Below, piece after piece: positions 8,671 through 17,332 of a stretch of 64,000 nt of DNA. A program made the position numbers and the translations under genes. Source of the DNA: VGBV01 sp963780395 (GTDB taxonomy: Bacteria; Actinomycetota; Thermoleophilia; Solirubrobacterales; 70-9); the NCBI GenBank assembly GCA_963780395.1, contig CAWABY010000004.1, positions 186,001 to 250,000 on the forward strand, read 5' to 3'. The notes under the pieces are model-generated. The model was not told where the DNA came from. It saw nothing but the letters and a program-made list of their open reading frames with translations, and did not search any database. Every line of letters starts with the position of its first letter. The stretch's first letter is position 1.

Positions 8671-9150
8671 GTGCAAGACGAGACCACTCGCAGAGGAAAC
8701 TACGAATCGGGCGCGGACTACGTGCTCGAGTACGGGGAGCTCCGCTTCTCGTTCAACGAGCGCGACTTCGCCCAGCGGGTTGAACAGGCCGCGGTCAAGC
8801 TCGACTTCGTACGCCAAGGACTCGACGAGCACGAGCTGGAGGACCTGCTGGAGCTGGCCGTCAACGGCGAGATCCGCGAGCCCTGCTCCCCTTTGGGCGA
8901 GCACGTCAATGACCACTGGGACGACCTGGTCGGCCCCTCGAACAAGAGCCTCGTGCACTGGCTTCGCAGGCTCGTCTTCCGGGGTGCTTGGCTCGATCAG
9001 CGGGTCAAGGAGGGCGAGCTCGACATCGTCTTCGACGAGCGCACCCAGACCTTCGGATACGTCCAGCCCGACCGCGACTCCGAGCTGATCGAGCTCAGCG
9101 CCGAGCCCTCTTGGGCGGACGCGGCCTACGCCGGCCGCGACCGGGCCTAG
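8671..9150 (+). CDS. Hypothetical protein
   Basis: I do not recognise this 159-residue protein. It is acidic, without membrane segments or a signal peptide, and rich in Glu/Asp/Leu (DEHELEDLLELAVNGE, NKSLVHWLRRLVFRG). The GTG at 8671 gives the longest plausible product; an internal GTG at about 8722 is an alternative. About 170 bases upstream separate it from the glycosylase gene; this leader is less GC-rich than its surroundings and includes a seven-T run just before the start, but I see no clear promoter or RNA. It converges on the Rho-like gene with a 13-base gap. Confidence 0.5.
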   Translation: MQDETTRRGNYESGADYVLEYGELRFSFNERDFAQRVEQAAVKLDFVRQGLDEHELEDLLELAVNGEIREPCSPLGEHVNDHWDDLVGPSNKSLVHWLRRLVFRGAWLDQRVKEGELDIVFDERTQTFGYVQPDRDSELIELSAEPSWADAAYAGRDRA

Positions 9151-9163
9151 CTAGCGCGCGCCG

Positions 9164-10558
9164 CTAGCCGCCGAGCAGCTCGGAGTTCGACTTCGAGCCC
9201 TCGATCCGCTCGCCCAGGGCGCGGGCGGCGTCGGCGGGATCCATCTCGGCCAGCTCCGAGCGCAGGGCGCGGGCCGCCTCGAGCTCCTCGGGCGAGCGCA
9301 GCTCCTCCTCGCCGGAGACCCGTGACTCGGCCACCAGCAGCGAGGGGACGATTCCGTCCGCTGCCAGGCCGGCGTCGAGGCGCAGCAGCGCGTTCTCGGT
9401 GGTCTCGAGGGCGTCACGGACGTCCTGACCCCGCTCGTCGGAGTCGAGCACCGTCGCGATCACCGTCAGCGAGCCGCTGCCCTCGTCGGAGAGCTCCCGC
9501 CCGGCACCGAAGATGCGCTTCACCCGCGAGGGGTCGCGGTAGCCGAGGGCCAGGCGCGAGAGCGAGTCGATGATCACGACCACGTCTTCGCCCGACTCCG
9601 CGCGGCGCTTGGCGTAGCCCATCGCCAGCTCGGCGGCGCGGACCTGGTCGGCGGGCTCCTGGTCGGCGGCGGCGGCGACGATCTCGGCCTCGGGCAGCGC
9701 GCGCTCCCACTCGGTCACCTCCTCGGGGCGCTCGTCGGCCAGCAGCACCCGCACGCGAGCGTCGGCGCCGGCGAGCGTGCGCCCGATCGAGCGCAGCAGC
9801 GTGCTCCGCCCCGAGCGCGGCTCGGCGAGGATCAGCACGCGCTGGCCGAAGGCAAGCGGCGCCAGCAGATCGACGGCGCGGGCGAGCGGCTCGCCCTCGC
9901 CCAAGGGCAGCCGGCGCGTTGGCGCGACCGCGGTCAGGTCCTCGAACTGCACCCGCTCGCCCTCGGGCTCCTGGCCGTTCACCGACTCGACCCTGACCAG
10001 CGCCCGGTGACGCTCGCCGCGCCGCGGGGCGCGAGCGGGACCGCTGACCTCGTCGCCCGGGCGCAGCTCGCAGCGGCGGATCTGGGAGGCGCTGACGTAG
10101 ACGTCGCCCTCGTGGGCGCTGAGGCCCTCGAGGCGCAGGAAGCCGTAGCCCTGCGGCATCCGGTCGAGCACGCCCGTGACCTCCTCGGTCTCCACCTCGG
10201 CGTCGTCCTCGGGCTCGGCCCGGCCCTCCGAAGCCTCCGCCTCGGGACCGTCGCCGTCGCCCTCGCGCTCTCGCTCCCCGCCCCGGGAGCGCCCGCGGCC
10301 GCCGCGCCGGCCCCGGCGACGGCCCCGCCGCCTCGGGGCCTCGCGCTCGTCCTCCTCCTCCCGCTCGGGCCCCGCCGACTCTTCCGGCTCGGGCGCGGAC
10401 GCCTCGTCCCGGGAAGCGCCCGAGTCGCCGCGATCGGCTTCCTCGATCGCCTCGATCAGCTCATCGCGCGAGAGCATGCGGAAGCCCGGCACGCCGAGCT
10501 CCTGGGCCCGCGCATGAAGTTCGGCGAGGTGCTGTTCCGTTAGAGGCTGTTCCGACAT
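9164..10558 (-). CDS. Divergent Rho-type transcription termination factor paralogue
   Basis: A 464-residue protein with the Rho layout: an N-terminal Rho_N-like helix bundle (1-45), a charged Arg/Glu linker (about 50-125), a cold-shock-type RNA-binding domain (GVLDRMPQGYGFLRLEG, VYVSASQIRRCELRPGDE), and a RecA-like ATPase core. The core keeps LLADERPEEVTEWERA and a Walker B-like VVVIIDSLSRLA. However, the P-loop reads AEPRSGRSTLL where Rho normally has a PPKAGKT-type sequence, replacing the invariant Lys. The C-terminal region corresponding to the arginine-finger segment reads LLRLDAGLAADGIVP with the usual Arg/Lys residues gone. This suggests weak or no ATPase activity. A canonical rho is presumably elsewhere in the genome. 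Single-gene transcript, 19 bases after glpD in the same direction. Confidence 0.8.
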   Translation of the reverse strand: MSEQPLTEQHLAELHARAQELGVPGFRMLSRDELIEAIEEADRGDSGASRDEASAPEPEESAGPEREEEDEREAPRRRGRRRGRRGGRGRSRGGEREREGDGDGPEAEASEGRAEPEDDAEVETEEVTGVLDRMPQGYGFLRLEGLSAHEGDVYVSASQIRRCELRPGDEVSGPARAPRRGERHRALVRVESVNGQEPEGERVQFEDLTAVAPTRRLPLGEGEPLARAVDLLAPLAFGQRVLILAEPRSGRSTLLRSIGRTLAGADARVRVLLADERPEEVTEWERALPEAEIVAAAADQEPADQVRAAELAMGYAKRRAESGEDVVVIIDSLSRLALGYRDPSRVKRIFGAGRELSDEGSGSLTVIATVLDSDERGQDVRDALETTENALLRLDAGLAADGIVPSLLVAESRVSGEEELRSPEELEAARALRSELAEMDPADAARALGERIEGSKSNSELLGG

Positions 10559-10577
10559 GTGATGTCCCGCGAAGCCA

Positions 10578-12269
10578 TCAGCCGGGCAGGTTAGTGGCGG
10601 CGGCGGGATCGAGCCCCTCCACCGCTACCACCGCTCGCCAGGCCTCGGGCTCGTCCCGAACGCGCTTTTTCGACCAGCCGAGCTCGCCGCCGAGCACCTC
10701 GGCGACCCGGGCGACGGGCTCGGGGTCGCGCAGCTCGCTTGCCGCCACCAGCCCCAGCCGCGTGCGGCGCATGAGCACGTCGGCGACGCTGCGCGCCTGC
10801 TCGTCGCGGGCCGCGATCACGACCTCGGCAAGCAGGTCGGGATGGCCGGGCAGGATCGGCTCGGCCAGGCCGGGGTCGGCCTCGGCCAGGTCCAGCACCC
10901 GCCGCGCCGCGTGGCCGTAGCGGAAGGCGAGCTGCTCGGCGGCGCCCTCGGGCAGCGACGCACTGGTCTCCAGGTCCTCGTCGCGCGCGGGCATGCCCAG
11001 CGGGATGTCGTCGGTCCGCGACTCCGCCTCGCGGCCGTCGCGCTCCACGATCCGGTCGACGACCATCTCGGCCATGCGCCGCCACGTGGTCAGCTTGCCG
11101 CCGGTGATCGTCAACATCCCCGAGGAGGTCTCGTAGAGCTCGGCCTTGCGCGAGATGTCCACCGATTTCTTCGGATCACCGGCCGAGATCAGCGGCCGCA
11201 CGCCGGCGAAGGCGCCGGTGACGTGGCTCGGCGTCAGCTCCAGCTCCAGGTACTCGTTGGCGGCGTCCAGCAGGTACTGCACGTCGTCGTCGCTCGGCGG
11301 CACGTGGTCGATGTCGCCGTCGTAGTCGTTGTCGGTGGGGCCGATCATCGCCCGCCCGTACCAGGGCAGGATCATCACCGTGCGCTCCTCGCCCGCGGGC
11401 ACGACGAAGGCCGCATCGCTCACGGGAAGGTCGTCCGTCGAGAGCGTGATGTGGGTGCCGCGGCTGGGCGCGATCCGCGGGATCTCCTCCTCGGTCAGGA
11501 TCTCGTCGGGGCGGATGCGGTCGGCCCAGACCCCGGTCGCGTTGACGACGTTGGTCGCGCGCGCCTCAAGCGACTCGCCTGACTCCGCCTCGGTGAAGGC
11601 CACGCCGGCGGCGCTGCCGTCCTGGTCGAGGATCTCGGTCACCTCGGCGCCGTTCAGCAGCACGGCACCGAAGCGCTCCGCCTCGCCCAGGATGGTCAGC
11701 ACCAGGCGGGAATCGTCGGTCTGGCAGTCGTAGAAGAGGTAGGCCGACCTCGGTTCCAGCGGGGCGAGCGCGGGCACAAGCTCGGCCGCCTCCTCCCCGC
11801 TGATCGTGCGATGGCGGTCGGGCGACCAGAACTCGCCCTCGCGCTCGCGCTCCTCACGCTGGCTGCGGCCGCGTCCGACGCGCGAGGTCGCCATCACGTC
11901 GTACATGTTGAGACCGATCCCGATCGCCCGGTTGCGCCTGGCGTCGCCCAGGGTCGGGACCAGGTAGGGCGTCGGATAGACCAGGTGCGGCGCCAGGTGG
12001 ACCATCAACTGACGCTCCAGCAGCGCCTCACGGACCAGCCCGAGGTCGAAGTTCTGCAGGTAGCGGAGCCCGCCGTGGACCATCTTCGACGAGCGGCTCG
12101 AGGTCCCCTCGGCGAAGTCGCCGCGCTCCAGCAGCACCACCGAGTAGCCGCGGGAGGCGGCGTCCAGCGCGACGCCCGCGCCGGTGATGCCCCCGCCGAT
12201 GACGGCCACGTCGAATTGCTCGCCCTCGATCGCTGTGAGGGCCTCAGCCCGCGAGATCACGCCGCCCAA
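10578..12269 (-). CDS. glpD: FAD-dependent glycerol-3-phosphate dehydrogenase
   Basis: A 563-residue aerobic-type GlpD, oxidising sn-glycerol-3-phosphate to dihydroxyacetone phosphate and feeding electrons to quinone at the membrane. Key features: FAD motif VIGGGITGAGVALDAASRG, family motif SSRSSKMVHGGLRYL, and LPWYGRAMIGPTDNDYDGD; the C-terminal capping domain (about 420-550) is present. The start assigned is a TTG at 12269; the GTG at 12260 is an equally good alternative, leaving the FAD site intact. A second, GlpA-type enzyme is encoded at 51961 beside a glycerol kinase, so this genome carries at least two G3P oxidation routes. Confidence 0.92.
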   Translation of the reverse strand: MGGVISRAEALTAIEGEQFDVAVIGGGITGAGVALDAASRGYSVVLLERGDFAEGTSSRSSKMVHGGLRYLQNFDLGLVREALLERQLMVHLAPHLVYPTPYLVPTLGDARRNRAIGIGLNMYDVMATSRVGRGRSQREEREREGEFWSPDRHRTISGEEAAELVPALAPLEPRSAYLFYDCQTDDSRLVLTILGEAERFGAVLLNGAEVTEILDQDGSAAGVAFTEAESGESLEARATNVVNATGVWADRIRPDEILTEEEIPRIAPSRGTHITLSTDDLPVSDAAFVVPAGEERTVMILPWYGRAMIGPTDNDYDGDIDHVPPSDDDVQYLLDAANEYLELELTPSHVTGAFAGVRPLISAGDPKKSVDISRKAELYETSSGMLTITGGKLTTWRRMAEMVVDRIVERDGREAESRTDDIPLGMPARDEDLETSASLPEGAAEQLAFRYGHAARRVLDLAEADPGLAEPILPGHPDLLAEVVIAARDEQARSVADVLMRRTRLGLVAASELRDPEPVARVAEVLGGELGWSKKRVRDEPEAWRAVVAVEGLDPAAATNLPG

Positions 12270-12293
12270 TGTAGAGCGTGCCCGGCGGCAGAC

Positions 12294-12806
12294 CTATTCG
12301 AGGAACTCGACGACCTGCTCGGCGGGAAGGCGTTCGGGGGCGCTCGGCTCCTGCACGCCCCGTCCCAGGTGCAGGAGGCCGACGAAGCGCTCGGAATCCG
12401 GCAGGCCGACGGCCTCGCGGCCCTCGGGCGTCCGCAGCACCTCGGGGGTGCGCCAGTAGCCCGCCAGGCCGCGGGCGTGGGCAGCCAGCAGCACGATGTA
12501 GGCCGCGCAGGCCGTCGCGTGCAGGTTCTCCTCGTCCTCCACCGGATCATCACCGCGGAGCGCGCACGAGCAGACGACCAGCGTCGGCGCGCGGTCGAGC
12601 TTCGGGGCGGCCTCGGGCCCGGCCGCCCGCTTCAGCCGCTCCAGCGCGCGCGGGCCGACGACGCGGAAGCGCCAGGGGTTGGTCAGGTGGTGGTTCGGCG
12701 CCCAGCGGGCAAGATCGAGGATCTCCTCCAGCTCGGCCCGGTCCACCTGGCCGGGCGCGTATGCCTTGTGGGTCCGGCGCGTCCTGATCGCTGTCTCGAC
12801 GTCCAC
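12294..12806 (-). CDS. Nitroreductase family protein
   Basis: A 170-residue FMN-dependent nitroreductase-fold protein. It opens MDVETAIRTRRTHKAY, the usual RRS/T FMN-phosphate contact, continues with LARWAPNHHLTNPWRF, and has AAYIVLLAAHARGLAGYW in the middle. Family members reduce nitro-aromatics, quinones or other electrophiles with NAD(P)H. Size is at the short end of the family, but no motif appears missing. Start is a GTG at 12806. The nearest genes are glpD downstream and the cobalamin operon upstream, 60 bases away; no functional link is evident. Confidence 0.82.
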   Translation of the reverse strand: MDVETAIRTRRTHKAYAPGQVDRAELEEILDLARWAPNHHLTNPWRFRVVGPRALERLKRAAGPEAAPKLDRAPTLVVCSCALRGDDPVEDEENLHATACAAYIVLLAAHARGLAGYWRTPEVLRTPEGREAVGLPDSERFVGLLHLGRGVQEPSAPERLPAEQVVEFLE

Positions 12807-12865
12807 GGCGCCAACCCTAGATGACCCATTCCCGACCGCCGCGCCGGATAGCCCGGCGCGCGGCC

Positions 12866-14749
12866 CTACTCCCGGGCTGACTGGCGGTTGAGCATGACCC
12901 CGCAGGCGACGATCACCGCCAGGCCCAGCACGACCCCGCCGACCAGCAGCCCGGTGTCCTCGTCATCGTCGTCGGTCTCGAAGCGGGCCGGGGATCCCGC
13001 CGCCGCTTCCGTGGCCGCCTCGCCCGGGCTCGCGGCGCCCGCCGCCCCCGCGACCGCCCCCGCGCCACCGGCCGCAGCGGCACCTCCCCCACCTCCGCCG
13101 CCACCGGTCCCGGAGGCGCTCGAGGCGCCCGCGCCGGACCCCGACGCGGCCGAGGCGGTGGCGCCGCCCACCTCGGCAAGCGGGAACGGAGCGCGCTCGG
13201 CCGCCTGCAGGGCCTGCGCTGTGACCCAGACCGGGGTCTGGTCGCTGGAGCGCGAGTAGCGGTAGTGGCCGTCGGCCGCCTGCAGCGAGTCGAGGTAGTC
13301 GAACGGATTGCGGCCGCCCCTGCGCAGCTTCCCGGGCGAGGCCCCCGCGGCCAGCAGGCCCTGGATCGCCCAGGCCGTCGATTGCGCGTTGGCGCCGCCG
13401 CCGGAGAGAGGGAAGCCGCCGCTGGAAAGCTGCACCGAGCGCAGGTAGGCGACGCCGCCGCGAATAGCGCCCGATCCGGTGCCCGAGGCGGCCAGGGCCT
13501 GAAGCACTGCCCCGGTCGTGTCGGCGTCGCTGTTGGAGTTGGGGGCGAATCCCCAGCCCCCGTCGTCGTTGCGGTTGCGGACCAGCCACGACGCTGAGCG
13601 ATCGGCCGCTCCCGACCCCGCGGCGGCCAGGGCAAGGACGCCGAACGCCGTCGGGTTGACCTGCCGGCCCCAGGAGCCGTCCGACCCGCGCTGCTTCAGC
13701 AGCCTCCTGACCAGGTTGCGGCCGGCGAAGCGCCGCGGCTCCAGCCCGGCGGCCTTGACGACGAGGATGGTGCGCTCGAGGTCGGCGGCGCCCTCGAGCT
13801 CGCCCGCGGTCGAGCGCAGGTAGGAGAGCGGCGTCTTGCCGCCACGGCTGAGCCCGCGCGGGTCGACGCCGGCGGCCTCCAGCCCCAGGGTCGCCCAGCC
13901 GGTCATCCCGGCGCTGGATTGGGCGTCGGGCGAGAAGCCGAAGCCGCCGTCCTCGTTCTGGGCGGCGCGCAGGTAGGCGACCGCGTCGGCGGCCGCCAGC
14001 GCCTTGATCTGCCGGGGCGGGTCGCCGCCCTGGCTGATGCTCGCGGCGCCGGCGGTCGCGTGCGGTGGCGAAGCCGTCCCGGCAAGCGCCACAACCGCGC
14101 CCAGCAGCAGAAGCAGGGACGCGCCGGCCGGCGCCGCCCCCTTCTTCCACGCGAACTCGAAGCGGGTCCTGTAGCGCGTCAGCATCCGCACCAGCGCCGG
14201 GCCGGCGATCAGGGCGAAGGCCACGTTGCCGGCGGCGTGGGCGACGTTGAACGGCAGCCCCCGCGCCGACAGCACCAGGTAGCGGTCGAGCGACTGCTCG
14301 CCGCCGAAGCTGACCATGGTGTAGAGGTCCAGCAGAGCGCCGTAGGCGAAGCCCACGACCCCGCAGGCTACGGCCAGGCCGACGCGGCCGAGCCGCCGTC
14401 CCGTCAGGACCGCCAGCCCCGCTCCGAGCAGTCCGGCCATCCCCCAGCCAGCCATCTGCCACGGGGTCCACGGCCCCTGCCCGAGCCAGAAGTTGGAGGC
14501 AAGCGCGGCCAGCGCACCGACGGCGAACCCCGGAGCGCCGCCCAGCGCGAATCCCGCGATCAGCGTGATGTCGGTCGTCGGCACCACGTTCGGGATCGGC
14601 GACAGAGCTATCCGTCCCGCGGCCGCCAGGGCCGCAAGCGCCGCGACCAGCGCCACCACCTGCGCCGGCGGCTGGGAGCGCTCGTACCAGACGATGCCGC
14701 CGATCAGGGTGATGGCGAGCAGGGCGAAGATGGCCCCGGCCGTGCTCAT
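12866..14749 (-). CDS. ECF transporter S component fused to an extracytoplasmic alpha/alpha-toroid (prenyltransferase/squalene-cyclase repeat) domain
   Basis: A 627-residue fusion. Residues about 1-205 are six hydrophobic helices of an ECF S component, with RIALSPIPNVVPTTDITL and SNFWLGQGPWTPWQMAGWG, a motif seen in S components grouped with cobalamin-type systems. A further helix (about 215-232) leads to an external region of repeats such as NEDGGFGFSPDAQSS, SDGSWGRQ, NDDGGWGFAPNSNSD and LQAADGHYRYS (about 245-515), the QW/prenyltransferase alpha6-alpha6 toroid also used by intrinsic factor and transcobalamin. A long Gly/Ala linker and a C-terminal membrane helix (about 598-617) close the protein. 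It is last in a riboswitch-headed operon, overlapping the ATPase gene by ATGA. I infer substrate capture of cobalamin or a corrinoid; binding is not proven. Confidence 0.82.
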   Translation of the reverse strand: MSTAGAIFALLAITLIGGIVWYERSQPPAQVVALVAALAALAAAGRIALSPIPNVVPTTDITLIAGFALGGAPGFAVGALAALASNFWLGQGPWTPWQMAGWGMAGLLGAGLAVLTGRRLGRVGLAVACGVVGFAYGALLDLYTMVSFGGEQSLDRYLVLSARGLPFNVAHAAGNVAFALIAGPALVRMLTRYRTRFEFAWKKGAAPAGASLLLLLGAVVALAGTASPPHATAGAASISQGGDPPRQIKALAAADAVAYLRAAQNEDGGFGFSPDAQSSAGMTGWATLGLEAAGVDPRGLSRGGKTPLSYLRSTAGELEGAADLERTILVVKAAGLEPRRFAGRNLVRRLLKQRGSDGSWGRQVNPTAFGVLALAAAGSGAADRSASWLVRNRNDDGGWGFAPNSNSDADTTGAVLQALAASGTGSGAIRGGVAYLRSVQLSSGGFPLSGGGANAQSTAWAIQGLLAAGASPGKLRRGGRNPFDYLDSLQAADGHYRYSRSSDQTPVWVTAQALQAAERAPFPLAEVGGATASAASGSGAGASSASGTGGGGGGGGAAAAGGAGAVAGAAGAASPGEAATEAAAGSPARFETDDDDEDTGLLVGGVVLGLAVIVACGVMLNRQSARE

Positions 14750-16389
14750 CCGCGTTTCCCCCGCACCGCACTCGGTGCAAGCAGCTCGATCCCCTCCGCC
14801 GGGGTCGCCGCCGCCCCTGACAGCAGCCGGGCGACCTCCGTCGAGAAGTACCAGCCCCCGGCCAGCAGCTCGCGCGCGGGCCCGTCTGCGACGACCTCGC
14901 CACGGCCCATCAGCACGACCCGGTCGGCGAAGGCGGCGGCGAACTCGACGTCGTGGGTCGCGACCACGACCGCCGCGCCGGCCCGGGCGAGCTCGGCCGC
15001 GAGGGCGGACAGGTCGTCCTTGCGGGCGCGGTCCATGCCGCGGGTCGGCTCGTCCAGCAACACAAGGCCCGGCGGCTCCCCCGCCCCGCCCCCCCGCCCC
15101 GCGACCACGATCGCCAGCGCCAGGCGCTGGCGCTCGCCGCCCGAGAGGTCGCGGGGGTCCGCGTCGGCGAGGCCGCCGAGTCCCAGCAGCTCCAGCGCCG
15201 CCCGTCCCGCCTCGGCCGGAAGCTCGTCGCCGACCCGCTCGCGCACCAGCAGGTCCGCGGGCCGCTGCGGCAGCAACGCCACGCCGGCGGGGGTGGCGAC
15301 GCGCCCGTGGGTCGGCTCCAACAGTCCCGCGGCGGCTCGCAGCAGCGTGCTCTTGCCGGCGCCGTTGCGCCCCATCAGCGCCACCCGCTCGCCTCGGCCG
15401 ACAGCGAGGTCGAGCCCACGCAGGGCGTCGATTCTCTCCGCGTCGGCGCCCAGCTCCAGCCAGAGGCGATCGACCGAGAGGGCGGGCAGGCGGACGTCTC
15501 GCTCCTCACCGACGTCGGCGTCGGCAGTGGCAGACCCGCGGTGAAGCGGCGGCGGCTCGCGCTCCAGACCGCGCGCCGCCAGTGCGCGGCGGCCCTCGCG
15601 CACGCTCGCCACCGGCCGCATCCCGAGCCCGTCGAAGAGCCTGGCCGCGGGGGTCGCCAGCGCGGGCGCCGAGCGCAGCGCCCACTCCAGGAACGCCGAC
15701 GGGGCGCCGTCGAAGGCGATCGCGCCGGCATCCATCGCGACCACCCGGTCGGCGGCGGCCAGGCAGCGCTCCAGCCGGTGCTCGCCGAGCAGGATCGCGA
15801 CGCCCCACTCCTCGTTCAGGCGCCGCAGCGCGCCGATCAGCTCGTCGCCCGCAACGGGGTCCAGCTGCGAGGTCGGCTCGTCCAAAAGCAGCAGCGAGGG
15901 CCGGCTGGCAAGCGCCGCGGCGAGGGCGACGCGCTGCAGCTCGCCGCCCGAGAGCGAGTCCGTCGTCCGCTCCAGCAGGTCGGCGATCGCCAGCGCCAGC
16001 GCCACCTCCTCGACCGCGCGGGCCCGCTGTGCGGGGGGAACGCCGCGCAGCTCCAGGGGCAGCTCGATCTCGGCACCCACCGTGGTGCTGACGACCTGGG
16101 TCTCGGGCTCCTGGGCGACCAGCCCCACCTGGACGGCGAGCTCGGCCGGGCCGTGGGAGCGCACGTCCAGGCCCGCCACCGAGAGCTCGCCCGCGACCTC
16201 TCCCCCGTGGAAGTGCGGCACCAGCCCGCATGCCGCCCGCATCAGCGTCGTCTTGCCCGAGCCCGAGAGACCGCAGAGGACCACGAGCTCGCCCGGCTCC
16301 ACCCGCAGGTCCACCCCGGCCAGAGCCTCGCGGCCGCCCTCCGGGTAGCGGTAGCGCAGGCCCTCGCAGCTCAGCGCCGGCTCAGGCAC
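14746..16389 (-). CDS. ECF transporter duplicated ATPase (A-A' fusion)
   Basis: A 547-residue protein with two ABC ATPase domains in tandem. Domain 1: Walker A GLSGSGKTT (about 40), signature LSGGELQRVA (about 145), Walker B LLLLDEPTSQLD. Domain 2: Walker A GRNGAGKSTL (about 345), signature LSGGERQRLA (about 415), Walker B LVLLDEPTRGMD. It powers uptake together with the T and S components encoded on either side. The GTG at 16389 is selected because it overlaps the end of the T-component gene by eight bases and gives the expected N-terminus VPEPALSCEGLRYRYPEGG; the longer open frame upstream belongs to the T gene. Cytosolic face of the membrane. Confidence 0.9.
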   Translation of the reverse strand: MPEPALSCEGLRYRYPEGGREALAGVDLRVEPGELVVLCGLSGSGKTTLMRAACGLVPHFHGGEVAGELSVAGLDVRSHGPAELAVQVGLVAQEPETQVVSTTVGAEIELPLELRGVPPAQRARAVEEVALALAIADLLERTTDSLSGGELQRVALAAALASRPSLLLLDEPTSQLDPVAGDELIGALRRLNEEWGVAILLGEHRLERCLAAADRVVAMDAGAIAFDGAPSAFLEWALRSAPALATPAARLFDGLGMRPVASVREGRRALAARGLEREPPPLHRGSATADADVGEERDVRLPALSVDRLWLELGADAERIDALRGLDLAVGRGERVALMGRNGAGKSTLLRAAAGLLEPTHGRVATPAGVALLPQRPADLLVRERVGDELPAEAGRAALELLGLGGLADADPRDLSGGERQRLALAIVVAGRGGGAGEPPGLVLLDEPTRGMDRARKDDLSALAAELARAGAAVVVATHDVEFAAAFADRVVLMGRGEVVADGPARELLAGGWYFSTEVARLLSGAAATPAEGIELLAPSAVRGKRG

Positions 16390-17332
16390 CGGCGCCTCCC
16401 AGATCCGGGGGTGTGGGTGTGTGGGGCAGTGGGCCGGCGGGCTCGGGGGCGCGCCGCGCGGGACGGCGCCGGTACGGCGCGAACGGCAGCCAGGCGAGCA
16501 GCGGCAGCAGCGCGCAGAGCGCCAGCGTCGCGGGTCCGATGTCAACGCCGACGCGCGGATAGGTCTCGAACCCCCCGGCACCCCCCAGCAGCCCGGCGGC
16601 GCCGAGCGCGGCGATCGCGATCGCCGAGGCGATCAGGGGCCCCGAGGGAGCGGTGCGCTCGGGGCGTGGCTGGGCGCGCATCCCGAGCGCGTGCCCGCGC
16701 AGCTCCAGGGTCGCGGCAACCTCGATCGCGCGGTCGAGCGAGCCCTCGACGAGCCGGCGGGCGAGCGCCCCCCTCCCCACCGGCGCCGCGCCGGGCCCGC
16801 GCAGCTCAGCGGCCTCGCGCATGCGCGCGGCGTCCGCCGCGGCCACGGGCACCATCCTCACCACCAGCGCCGCCGTCAGGGCGGAGCGCCTGGCGACGGG
16901 GCGCAGGACCCGCAGCACGCGGTCGGGGTCCACGCATGCGGAGTAGACGGCGAAGGCGAGCACGACGACGACCACCCTCATCCCGATCGCGGCGCCCGCG
17001 ACGAGGGACTCGAGCGTGACGTCGGTGCGCCCGAGCACCGGCAGCTCCCAGCCGCGCAGCAGCACGGTCGCGCCGCGGTGGTAGACGAGCGCGTTGACGA
17101 CGGTCATCACGATCATCAGCGGAAGCGCGAGCCGAAGCGACGCGCGAACAGCACGCCCGGCCCCCGCCGCATAGCCGGCGACGGCGATCGCCACTCCGTC
17201 GGCGGCGAGCACCAGCGGGCTGGAGTAGATGAAGGCGAGCAGCGCCAGCGCTCCCAGGAAGGCCACCGACGCCGCCACCGGGGCCCGGTGCAGGGGGCTG
17301 CGCCCCGGCGAGTAGGCGAGCGCGGACCTCAT
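16382..17332 (-). CDS. ECF transporter transmembrane (T) component, CbiQ-like
   Basis: A 316-residue membrane protein with about six helices. The coupling motifs of EcfT/CbiQ are present as AAELRG (about residue 195) and LELRGHALG (about 235), which dock on the ATPases. The charged Arg-rich cytoplasmic loop 160-240 and the C-terminal Pro-rich tail are typical. Its start overlaps the end of the DUF4430 lipoprotein gene (ATGA), and its end overlaps the ATPase gene, arguing for one translationally coupled unit with the B12-riboswitch leader. Substrate specificity comes from the S component. Confidence 0.87.
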   Translation of the reverse strand: MRSALAYSPGRSPLHRAPVAASVAFLGALALLAFIYSSPLVLAADGVAIAVAGYAAGAGRAVRASLRLALPLMIVMTVVNALVYHRGATVLLRGWELPVLGRTDVTLESLVAGAAIGMRVVVVVLAFAVYSACVDPDRVLRVLRPVARRSALTAALVVRMVPVAAADAARMREAAELRGPGAAPVGRGALARRLVEGSLDRAIEVAATLELRGHALGMRAQPRPERTAPSGPLIASAIAIAALGAAGLLGGAGGFETYPRVGVDIGPATLALCALLPLLAWLPFAPYRRRPARRAPEPAGPLPHTPTPPDLGGAGA

